Source: Planctomycetota bacterium
GTDB taxonomy: Bacteria; Planctomycetota; UBA1135
Direction: 5' to 3'
Assembly: GCA_027021325.1 (NCBI GenBank)
Contig: JALUUN010000156.1
Location: 1 to 14,660, forward strand
Length of the DNA: 14,660 bases
A program made the position numbers and the translations under genes. The first letter of the stretch is position 1, and every line of letters starts with the position of its first letter. The notes below the pieces were generated by a model. The model was given only the letters and a program-made list of their open reading frames with translations, was not told the origin of the DNA and did no database searches. Shown one piece after another: positions 7,185 through 13,835 of this stretch.

Positions 7185-10100
7185 ATGTCCCGTTCCGCGC
7201 CCGATCCGGTGGACATCCACGAGCTCCTGGACCACGCCTCCTGGGTCCGGAGCCTGGCCCTGCGCCTGGCCCGGAACGAGGACGAGGCCGAGGACCTGGT
7301 CCAGGATGCCTGGGTGGCGGCCCTGCGCAGTCCGCCCGAGGCCGGCGTCTCGGTCCGCTCCTGGCTGGCCACGGTCCTGCGCAACCTGAACACCTCGCGC
7401 CACCGCAGCCGCCAGAGCCGGAGCCGCCGCGAGGCGCGCCAGGCCGCCGCGGCGGAGCCGCCGGACCCGGCCGAGGTCCTGGAGCGCGCCAGCCTGCAGG
7501 CCCGCCTCGTCCAGGAGGTCCTGAACCTCGAGGAGATCTACCGCGAGGTCGTGCTCCTGCGCTACTTCGAGGGCCAGTCCCTGCAGGAGGTGGCGGCCAC
7601 CACGGGGCTCGCCTCCGAGACCGTGCGCAAGCGCCTGCAGCGGGCGGTGGAGCGCCTGCGCCGGCGTCTGGCCGAGGACTGGGGCAGCGACTGGCGCCGG
7701 CGCTGCGTGGTCCTGGCGGGCGGGCTGGCGCGGGTCGCGCCCGAAGCGGCGCGCGTCCCCGCCGCCGGCCTGCTCCTGGCCGGCGGCCTGGCGGCCGGGG
7801 CCGCCGCCTGGATGCTCTGGGGCGGCCCTCCCGGTCCGGTGCCCGCACCGGCCGAGCGGCCGGCGGTGCAGGAGGCCCGGGCCCAGGCGCCCCGCGTCCG
7901 CGGCCCCCTGACCCGGCGGCCGGGCGAGGAGGCGCCGCCGGATCCGGCCCTGGCCCCGGCCGGCCCGCCGCGCCTGGCTCCTGGCCTGTTCGGCTGGACC
8001 GGGGTGGTCCTGGGCCCCGGGGACCGGCCCGTTCCCTTCGCCCGGGTCCATGCCCTGGTGCCGGAGTTCCAGATCCAGTATGCGGCCACTGCCGACGAGG
8101 AGGGGCGCTTCGCCCTGCCCTGGGAGCCGGGCGGCCAGTACCTGGACTGGGCCGACCTCTTCGCCGGTGCGGAGGGCTACGTGGGAAGGGTCCTCTTCGA
8201 GGATGTGCCGGCGGCCTCGCCGCCGACGGAGGTGGTCCTGCGCCTCGAGGAGGCACGGCCGGTGCGGGTCCGGGTGCGCAGCCTGACCGACGGCCGTCCG
8301 CTGGCGGGGGTCGAACTGGACCTGGTCCGCTACGAGGAGGGCTGGCGCTCGGCGGGGGTGACCGACGAGCGCGGCGAGGTCCGGCTCTGGGCCGGCAAGG
8401 CCGCCGGCGGAGTGACCCTGGAGGTCCTGCCCCTGGGGCCGGCCCTGGGCCGGACGGTGCAGCGTTTCCTGCCGGGAGGGCTGCCCGGGGCCGAGGAGCC
8501 GGTCCTGGAGATCGCGGTCCAGCCCTACCCGCGCCGGGTCGAACTCCGGGCCGTGGACGCGCGCACCCGCCTTGCGGTGCCCGACGCCCGTTTCACCCGC
8601 GTGCGCCGCCTCGGCCGGCCCCTCTTCGACGAGCGCGGCGAGCGCGTCCTGCCCCGGGAGATCCTGCCTTCCACGGACGGCGTCCTGGCCCTGGAGGACC
8701 TGCAGCCCGAGGAACTGCCCCTGCAGTTCCGCGTCGAGGCGCCGGGCTACCTGCCGGCCGCCTTCACCGTGGTGGGGGAGGCGCCCGGCGGGGCCTACGA
8801 GCTGGCCCTGAGCCGGGAGGAGCACATGCCCTTCCAGGTTGTGCGCCACGGCGAGCCCCTGCCCGGCCTGCACCGCGTCGAGTACTCCATGGAGCCCATC
8901 GACCACGCCCTGCCCCGGGAGTGGAACCCGGCAGCGGACTCCTGGCAGGGGGCCTGGCGCTTCCACGAGCCCCTGCGCGGCCGGGTCACGACCGCGGCGG
9001 ACGGGAGCGGCTTCCTGCCCTTCCGGGCCAGCTCCGAGGATCTGCGCCTGGTCTCCCTGAGAGTCGTGACCGAGGACGGTGCGGTGCGGGACTATGGAGA
9101 CCTCGTGGTGCCGGCCCTGCCGCGGGATCCTCTCTGGCGTCTGGAGGTGGCGCCGCAGCGGGGCCGCGTGCGCCTGCTGGTGCGCGGCGAGGAGGGAGAG
9201 GTCCTGGGCGACGCCCGCCTGCTCTTGAGCCCGGCCCCGCTCCTCGCGGAACCGGACCCGCGGGAGGACCGGCTCCTCCATGCGAGCTACGTCTCCCGCG
9301 ACCTGGAGCGGCGCGGCCTCCAGGTCGAGGCCCGCGCCGGGAAGGACGGCTGGTACGAGGCCGAACTCCTGGCGCCGAGCCGTCTCGCCGGCTCCCTCGA
9401 ATGGGAAGGGAGGGAGTTCGATCTCGGCCAGCTCACCGAGGCCGAGGTCCGGCCCGGCGCGGTCACGAGCGTGGAGATCGATCTCGGCGCCCTTCTGGGC
9501 ATGGAGATCGCGGGCCGCCTCACGGTCGCCGGCGGTGCCCTGCCCCGGGCCTTCCACGCCGAGCTCGAGGCCTTGTGGGTGGACGGACCGGGCGAGGGGC
9601 CGGCCGAGCGCCGCTTCGCCGAGGTGGATCCCGCCCACGGAAGCTTCCGCTTCCCCGACCTGCCGCCGGGCCGCTACGAGATCGTGCTCCTGAACTATCC
9701 GGACGGCCCGCGGCTGCCGGCGCAGACCGGAGACCGGGATCTGGTCTTCGAGATCCCCGGCTTCAGCCACCTGGCCTTCGAGGTCGTGGACAGCCTCACG
9801 GGCGAGTTCGTGGACAACCCCGAGGTCTATCTGATCTGCCAGGAGGAGGTCCTGCCGGTGGTCGCCGGCCTCAACGACGGGCGCGTCGTCTTCCACAACC
9901 TGGCGGCGCGGGTGGACGAGGCCAGGTTCTGGCGCCCGGGCTACCTGATCCGCAGCCTCGACCTGCGCGCGGCCGACCAGGTCTCCGGGACGCCGATCCG
10001 CGTCGCCCTGGAGCCGGGCCGGGTTCTGCGCCTGCGCTACGTGGACGCCCTCGGGCGGCCGGTGCGGGGCCTGGCCGCCATGCGGGTCCTGGCCGGCGCC

Positions 10101-10319
10101 GAGCTCCCGGAGGACGATCCCGAACTCTTCGTCTACGAGGACGGGGACGACGGCGGGTCGCGCTTCCTCTGGGCGACGGCGCCGCGCGGCGCCCTCCGCC
10201 TCCAGGGCCTGGACGCCGAGGGGCACTCCTTCGGGCCCGTGATCGAGATTCCGGCCGGCGCCGGCGAGGTGGACCGGAGGATTGTCGTGCCCGAGGCGGC
10301 GCCGGCCTCGGGCCGCTGA
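7185..10319 (+). CDS. Membrane-anchored ECF sigma factor with large carboxypeptidase-regulatory-like ectodomain (copy B)
   Basis: A 1044-residue paralogue of the preceding gene. The first 66 residues align without a gap: SWVRSLALRLARNEDEAEDLVQD shares Trp20, Asn31-Glu32, Asp37 and Gln40-Asp41 with copy A. Sigma region 2 covers about 18-85. Sigma region 4 covers about 100-163 and contains EIYREVVLLRYFEGQSLQEV and TVRKRLQRA. The segment GSDWRRRCVVLA (167-178) mirrors copy A. A single transmembrane segment lies at about 192-212 (AAGLLLAGGLAAGAAAWMLW), followed by a Pro/Ala-rich linker. The ectodomain begins near residue 265 with a carboxypeptidase-regulatory-like unit (GWTGVVLGPG to EEGRFALP) and continues as beta-sandwich repeats. 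EAPGYLP (518-524) and WRPGYL (916-921) sit in positions comparable to copy A. The promoter, sigma linker and domain order all indicate an ancient tandem duplication, with the ectodomains far more diverged than the sigma parts. The signal and regulon are unknown. Confidence 0.9.
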   Translation: MSRSAPDPVDIHELLDHASWVRSLALRLARNEDEAEDLVQDAWVAALRSPPEAGVSVRSWLATVLRNLNTSRHRSRQSRSRREARQAAAAEPPDPAEVLERASLQARLVQEVLNLEEIYREVVLLRYFEGQSLQEVAATTGLASETVRKRLQRAVERLRRRLAEDWGSDWRRRCVVLAGGLARVAPEAARVPAAGLLLAGGLAAGAAAWMLWGGPPGPVPAPAERPAVQEARAQAPRVRGPLTRRPGEEAPPDPALAPAGPPRLAPGLFGWTGVVLGPGDRPVPFARVHALVPEFQIQYAATADEEGRFALPWEPGGQYLDWADLFAGAEGYVGRVLFEDVPAASPPTEVVLRLEEARPVRVRVRSLTDGRPLAGVELDLVRYEEGWRSAGVTDERGEVRLWAGKAAGGVTLEVLPLGPALGRTVQRFLPGGLPGAEEPVLEIAVQPYPRRVELRAVDARTRLAVPDARFTRVRRLGRPLFDERGERVLPREILPSTDGVLALEDLQPEELPLQFRVEAPGYLPAAFTVVGEAPGGAYELALSREEHMPFQVVRHGEPLPGLHRVEYSMEPIDHALPREWNPAADSWQGAWRFHEPLRGRVTTAADGSGFLPFRASSEDLRLVSLRVVTEDGAVRDYGDLVVPALPRDPLWRLEVAPQRGRVRLLVRGEEGEVLGDARLLLSPAPLLAEPDPREDRLLHASYVSRDLERRGLQVEARAGKDGWYEAELLAPSRLAGSLEWEGREFDLGQLTEAEVRPGAVTSVEIDLGALLGMEIAGRLTVAGGALPRAFHAELEALWVDGPGEGPAERRFAEVDPAHGSFRFPDLPPGRYEIVLLNYPDGPRLPAQTGDRDLVFEIPGFSHLAFEVVDSLTGEFVDNPEVYLICQEEVLPVVAGLNDGRVVFHNLAARVDEARFWRPGYLIRSLDLRAADQVSGTPIRVALEPGRVLRLRYVDALGRPVRGLAAMRVLAGAELPEDDPELFVYEDGDDGGSRFLWATAPRGALRLQGLDAEGHSFGPVIEIPAGAGEVDRRIVVPEAAPASGR

Positions 10320-10378
10320 GGCGGCGGCGCCCGGCCGCACGCGGGGGGCCGGCGCCGGATTCGGGCCCTTCCCGTGGC

Positions 10379-10395
10379 GGCCCCCGCGGGGGGCC
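10379..10395 (+). terminator. GC-rich hairpin after sigma-factor B, possible weak terminator
   Basis: GGCCCCC (10379-10385) and GGGGGCC (10389-10395) are perfect 7-bp complements around the loop GCG, 60 nt past the stop. No T tract follows, so an intrinsic terminator is uncertain. The right arm shares bases with the inverted repeat at 10391-10413, so only one of the two structures could form at a time. Confidence 0.35.
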
Positions 10396-10413
10396 GGTAG
10401 GATCCTCCGGCCC
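10391..10413 (+). promoter_or_regulatory. Inverted repeat enclosing a -10-like TAGGAT upstream of the dehydrogenase gene
   Basis: Arms GGGCCGG (10391-10397) and CCGGCCC (10407-10413) enclose TAGGATCCT, which itself contains the 8-nt palindrome AGGATCCT. TAGGAT (10398-10403) is the only AT-richer -10-like hexamer in the 171-nt gap before the ATG at 10491. It would give a leader of about 80 nt. The arms are identical to those of the leader hairpin at 7148-7163. This may be a promoter overlapping an operator, or a palindromic binding site. No -35 box is recognised. Confidence 0.4.
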
Positions 10414-10490
10414 GGCAGGGCCGTTCTTCGGGATCGGACGGCCGGTCGGGCCCTTCCCCTCCACCGAGGATCCCGCAACCCCCCCCGGAC

Positions 10491-11621
10491 ATGGCCAGGC
10501 ACAGGATTGGATGGATGCCGGGCGACGGCGTCGGCATCGAGGTGATGAACGCCGCCCGCCAGGTGCTCGACGCGGTCGGTTTCGAAGCCGAGTACGTTCC
10601 CCTCGACATCGGCTGGGAGTTCTGGTGCCAGGAGGGCGACGCCCTGCCCCAGCGCACCATCGACGGCCTCGGGACCGTGGACGCCGCCCTCTTCGGGGCG
10701 ATCACGAGCAAGCCCAAGGCCGAGGCGCAGGCCGAACTGGCCCCCGAGCTCCAGGGCAAGGGCCTGGACTACCGCAGTCCCATCGTGCGCATGCGGCAGC
10801 TCTTCGATCTGTACCAGAACTGCCGCCCGTGCAAGGCCTTCCCGGGCAACCCCCTGAACTACCGGGACGGCATTGATCTCGTGGTCTTCCGCGAGAACAC
10901 CGAGGGCATGTACACCGGCGTCGAGTGGCATCCGGTGGAGGGCCCGATCCGCGAGGCCCTGGAGAGCCATCCTTCCTTCGCCCGCTTCCGGGAGGTGGAG
11001 CCCGACCGGATGGCCTTCTCCAGCCGCATCATCACCTGGAAGGGCGCCAGCCGCATCGTCCGCGCCGCCTTCGAGTACGCCCGCAAGCACGGCTACCCGA
11101 CGGTGACCGTGGTCGAAAAGCCGAATGTCCTGCGCGAGACCTCCGGGCTGTTCCTGGATGCCGCCCGGGAGGTCGCCAGGGACTATCCCGACATCGAGAT
11201 GTGGGATGCCAACATCGACGCCATGGCGATGTGGCTGATCAAGAACCCTGAGAACTACGGCGTCCTGGTCACGAGCAACCTCTTCGGGGACATCCTCAGC
11301 GACCTCTGCGCGCAGCTGGTCGGCGGCCTCGGCTTCGCTGCCGCCGGCAACATCGGCGAGAAGGTGGCGGTCTTCGAGCCGACCCACGGCTCGGCGCCGA
11401 AGTACTTCGGCCAGGACAAGGTGAACCCCATCGCCTGCATCCTCGCCGCCCGCATGATGCTCGACTATCTGGGCGAGACGGAGATGGCGAAGCGCGTCGA
11501 GGCCGGGGTCGCCCGGATCCTCGCCGAGGGCCGGCACCGCACCTATGACATGGGCGGTTCCACGAAGTGCTCGGAGATGGGGGCCGCCATCGCCGAGGCC
11601 TGCGCCTCCGTCCAGGTCTGA
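10491..11621 (+). CDS. Isocitrate/isopropylmalate dehydrogenase family enzyme (beta-decarboxylating dehydrogenase)
   Basis: A 376-residue cytoplasmic enzyme that oxidises a 2-hydroxy acid and removes the beta-carboxylate, using Mg2+ and NAD(P)+. Substrate-site features are Ser96, Arg102 and Arg112 in RSPIVRMRQLFDLYQNCRP, Arg134 and Tyr141 in RENTEGMYTG, the catalytic Lys210 in VEKPNV, and metal-binding Asp243, Asp267 and Asp271. The cofactor loop HGSAPKYFGQDKVNP (299-313) keeps Lys304-Tyr305, the pair that confers NADP+ preference in E. coli isocitrate dehydrogenase. The position matching E. coli Asn115 is Ile98. The C-terminal RTYDMGGSTKCSEMGAAI is typical of the family. RENTEG followed by YTGVE favours isocitrate or homoisocitrate over isopropylmalate, but the substrate is not settled. 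The gene lies 12 nt before an MmgE/PrpD dehydratase, suggesting consecutive steps on one tricarboxylic acid. No Shine-Dalgarno sequence is seen before the ATG. Confidence 0.88.
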   Translation: MARHRIGWMPGDGVGIEVMNAARQVLDAVGFEAEYVPLDIGWEFWCQEGDALPQRTIDGLGTVDAALFGAITSKPKAEAQAELAPELQGKGLDYRSPIVRMRQLFDLYQNCRPCKAFPGNPLNYRDGIDLVVFRENTEGMYTGVEWHPVEGPIREALESHPSFARFREVEPDRMAFSSRIITWKGASRIVRAAFEYARKHGYPTVTVVEKPNVLRETSGLFLDAAREVARDYPDIEMWDANIDAMAMWLIKNPENYGVLVTSNLFGDILSDLCAQLVGGLGFAAAGNIGEKVAVFEPTHGSAPKYFGQDKVNPIACILAARMMLDYLGETEMAKRVEAGVARILAEGRHRTYDMGGSTKCSEMGAAIAEACASVQV

Positions 11622-11633
11622 GGGCGCGCCGTC

Positions 11634-13034
11634 ATGGGCCACGACACCCATACCAGCCCCCGCGACCACGTCACCTGGAGGCTCGCCTCCTGGGCGGCGG
11701 GCCTCCAGTACGAGGACCTGCCGCGCAAGGTCCTGCGCGAGGTCGCGCGCTACATGCAGGACAGCGTCGGCTGCGCCTTCGGCGGCTGGCGCACCCACGA
11801 CTGGGGGATCGCCCGCAAGGTGGCGGCCCAGGAGGGCGGCCGCAGGGCCTGCCACCTCCTGGGGGAGGGAGCCAAGGTGGCGCCGCTGCAGGCGGCCTTC
11901 CTGAACTCGCTGGCGATCCGCGCCCTGGACTACAACGACATCTACTGGAAGCAGGACCCGAGCCACCCCTCGGACATCATCCCGGCTCCCATGGCGGCGG
12001 CCGAGGCCGCCGGCCTGGGCGGGCGCGAGATGGTCGTCGGCATCGTCGTCGGCTACGAGATCGAGCAGCGCCTGTGCGAGGTGAGCTTTCCGGGCATCCG
12101 CGAACTCGGCTGGCACCACGCCACCCTGACGGCCTTTGCCGCCGCCGCCGCCGCCGGGCGCACCCTGGGCCTCGACGCCGAGGGCATCCAGCACGCCCTG
12201 GGCATCGCCGGCAGCCACCACTGCAGCCTCGGGGCGGTGACCGCCGGCCACCTGACCATGATGAAGAACACTGTGGACCCCATGGCCTGCCGTGCCGGCC
12301 TCGAGGCCGCCTTCCTGGCCCGCGAGGGCTACCAGGGGCCGGCCCATGTCCTGGACGGCAAGGAGGGGCTCGCCGACGTCATGGACAGCGAGTGGAAGTG
12401 GGAGGTCTTCGACGACCTGGGCCGGGACTGGCGGATCCTGCAGTGCGGGATGAAGTTCTTCCCGACCGAGGCCCTGACCCACGCACCCATCTCCTGCACC
12501 CTGGACCTGGTGGTCGAGAACGACCTCGCTCCCGACGACATCGAAGAGGTCCGGATCCGCACCCTGACCAAGGCGGCGGACATCCTCAGCGATCCCTCCA
12601 AGTACCACCCGACCACGCGCGAGACCGCCGATCACTCCCTGCCCTACTGCATCACCGCCGCGATCCTGCACCGGCGCGTGACCCCGGACCTCTTCGAGGA
12701 CGAGGTCATCGCCGATCCGCGGGTGCAGCAGGTCATCCACCGCATCCGGGTGCTGGCGGAGCCGGACTTCGAGGCCGCCTTCCCCGCCGTCCAGCGCTGC
12801 CATGTCGCCATTACGACCCGCGACGGCCGGTGCCTGGAGAAGCAGGTGGACTACCCGAAGGGCGATCCCCGCGCGCCCCTGACCGAGGCGGAGATCCGCA
12901 GCAAGTTCGACGCCCTGGCGGTGGGCGTGAGCGAGGAGCGGCGCGAGGCCATCTGGAAGGCCTGCAAGCGCCTCGGTTCCTACAAGAAGGCCGCGGGTTT
13001 CGCGCGCCGGCTGTGCGTGGACCAGGAGGCTTGA
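11634..13034 (+). CDS. MmgE/PrpD family dehydratase (2-methylcitrate dehydratase-like)
   Basis: A 466-residue protein, the usual length for the family, which covers 2-methylcitrate dehydratase (PrpD), cis-aconitate decarboxylase and related enzymes acting on tricarboxylic acids without an iron-sulfur cluster. Family features seen are ALDYNDIYW (Asp99-Asp102), HPSDIIPAPMAAAE, GYEIEQRL, GWHHATLTAFAAAAAAGRTLGL, the MMKN motif (209-212), FPTEALTHAPI and the C-terminal TRETADHSLPYC (His334). These fit a dehydratase better than a decarboxylase, but the substrate cannot be fixed from sequence alone. It starts 12 nt after the dehydrogenase stop, with GAGGG about 9-10 nt ahead of the ATG, so the two are very likely cotranscribed. 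E. coli PrpD is known to have residual aconitase activity, so a role supplying the neighbouring dehydrogenase with an isocitrate-type substrate is plausible. No other methylcitrate-cycle gene is visible here. Confidence 0.9.
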   Translation: MGHDTHTSPRDHVTWRLASWAAGLQYEDLPRKVLREVARYMQDSVGCAFGGWRTHDWGIARKVAAQEGGRRACHLLGEGAKVAPLQAAFLNSLAIRALDYNDIYWKQDPSHPSDIIPAPMAAAEAAGLGGREMVVGIVVGYEIEQRLCEVSFPGIRELGWHHATLTAFAAAAAAGRTLGLDAEGIQHALGIAGSHHCSLGAVTAGHLTMMKNTVDPMACRAGLEAAFLAREGYQGPAHVLDGKEGLADVMDSEWKWEVFDDLGRDWRILQCGMKFFPTEALTHAPISCTLDLVVENDLAPDDIEEVRIRTLTKAADILSDPSKYHPTTRETADHSLPYCITAAILHRRVTPDLFEDEVIADPRVQQVIHRIRVLAEPDFEAAFPAVQRCHVAITTRDGRCLEKQVDYPKGDPRAPLTEAEIRSKFDALAVGVSEERREAIWKACKRLGSYKKAAGFARRLCVDQEA

Positions 13035-13047
13035 GGGGGAGCGGCCG

Positions 13048-13053
13048 TATCCT
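13048..13053 (+). promoter_or_regulatory. -10-like TATCCT before the lipoprotein pair
   Basis: In the 37-nt gap between the dehydratase stop (13034) and the ATG at 13072, TATCCT follows GGCCG and lies 18 nt before the start codon. A transcript from it would have a leader of only about 12 nt. No -35 box is clear, and read-through from the upstream operon is equally possible. Confidence 0.3.
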
Positions 13054-13071
13054 GGACCGGGACCCGCCGAC

Positions 13072-13446
13072 ATGCGCCTGCTCCTCCTGACCTTCTTCCT
13101 CCTCTTCGCCCCCGGCTGCACCCTGGTCGTGGCCGGGGCCGCCGCCGGCGGTGTCCTCTACCTGGAGGGCGCCCTGGAGGCGGAGCTGGACGCCCCTGTG
13201 CCCGAGGCCGCCGAGGCTGCGGTCCGGGCCCTGGAGAAGCTCGGGCTGCGCCGCATCGACGCCCGCAGCACCGGCCTCGACGCCGAGATCGTGGCCGAGA
13301 CCGCCGACGGGACCGAGCTGCAGCTCGCCCTCGAGGCCCGCGGCCAGAGCGGCAGCCACATCGAGATCCGGGTCGGCACCTTCGGCGACGAGGAGATGAG
13401 CCGCCGCATCCTCGACGAGATCGAGGAAGAGCTCGAAGGGCGGTGA
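13072..13446 (+). CDS. Small lipoprotein, DUF3568 type
   Basis: A 124-residue predicted lipoprotein. A hydrophobic signal (residues 1-15) ends in the lipobox FAPGC, with Cys16 as the lipidation site. A short Ala/Gly hydrophobic stretch follows. The mature domain has the layout I associate with DUF3568: an amphipathic helix (EAAEAAVRALEKLGL), a strand with the GLDAEIVAETADGTEL pattern, and a C-terminal IEIRVGTFGDEEMSRRILDEI. The family function is unknown to me. The start sits just after a TATCCT element, with only a weak GGGA upstream. Its stop overlaps the next lipoprotein gene by 4 nt (GTGA), so the two are translated as a coupled pair. Confidence 0.78.
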   Translation: MRLLLLTFFLLFAPGCTLVVAGAAAGGVLYLEGALEAELDAPVPEAAEAAVRALEKLGLRRIDARSTGLDAEIVAETADGTELQLALEARGQSGSHIEIRVGTFGDEEMSRRILDEIEEELEGR

Positions 13447-13811
13447 GGGGCGCCCTCCTGCTCTTGAGCCTGCTCCTGGCGGGCTGCGGGGTCCAGGGCG
13501 CCTGGGGGGTCGAAGGGGCGCGCCATTTCGGCGACGCCGTGGAGGTGGACTTCCGGGCCGGCATGGACCGCACCTGGGCCGCGGCCCTGGAGGCCGCCAG
13601 GGCCCTGGACCTGCCGGTCGAGGCCGTCGAGGAGCAGGCCCACGAGCGCAGCTTCGAGACCCGTCTGGGCGGCCGTGCCGCCCTGGTCCGCGTCGAGGCC
13701 GACACCTCCTCCTACAGCATGCTCACCGTGGTCCTCGGCTGGGGGGCCGATCCCGACCCGGCGGTGCCCTTCCTGCGCGAGGTCGAGCGCCGCCTGGCGG
13801 AGGAGGAATAG
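13443..13811 (+). CDS. Small lipoprotein, distant sibling of the preceding DUF3568-type protein
   Basis: A 122-residue predicted lipoprotein starting at GTG. Its signal sequence ends in the textbook lipobox LLAGC, with Cys15 as the lipidation site. The mature part (about 107 residues) resembles the upstream neighbour in outline: an early helix MDRTWAAALEAARALDL, then VEAVEEQAHERSFETRLGGRAALVRVEAD, and a final helix FLREVERRLAEEE. It lacks the IRVGTFGDE signature. I cannot assign a function. The GTG was chosen because it gives an intact signal peptide and the GTGA overlap with the upstream stop, with AAGG a few bases ahead. The two proteins may act together at the envelope, a guess based only on coupling and shared shape. 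Confidence 0.75.
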   Translation: MRGALLLLSLLLAGCGVQGAWGVEGARHFGDAVEVDFRAGMDRTWAAALEAARALDLPVEAVEEQAHERSFETRLGGRAALVRVEADTSSYSMLTVVLGWGADPDPAVPFLREVERRLAEEE

Positions 13812-13828
13812 GCTCCCCTCCGGGAGCC
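13811..13828. terminator. Hairpin between convergent genes
   Basis: GGCTCCC (13811-13817) and GGGAGCC (13822-13828) are perfect 7-bp complements around CTCC. It begins on the last base of the TAG stop and lies 7 nt before the end of the minus-strand methyltransferase gene. Its position suits a terminator serving both directions, although no T run is present on either strand. Confidence 0.5.
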
Positions 13829-13835
13829 TCCGGCC

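Noticed and set aside
6999..13121. A 2040-codon open frame on the minus strand opposite sigma gene B, the dehydrogenase and the dehydratase
   Set aside because: It runs antisense to three clearly conserved plus-strand genes, and its translation is low-complexity with no family motif. Long antisense frames are expected where stop codons are rare because of high GC.
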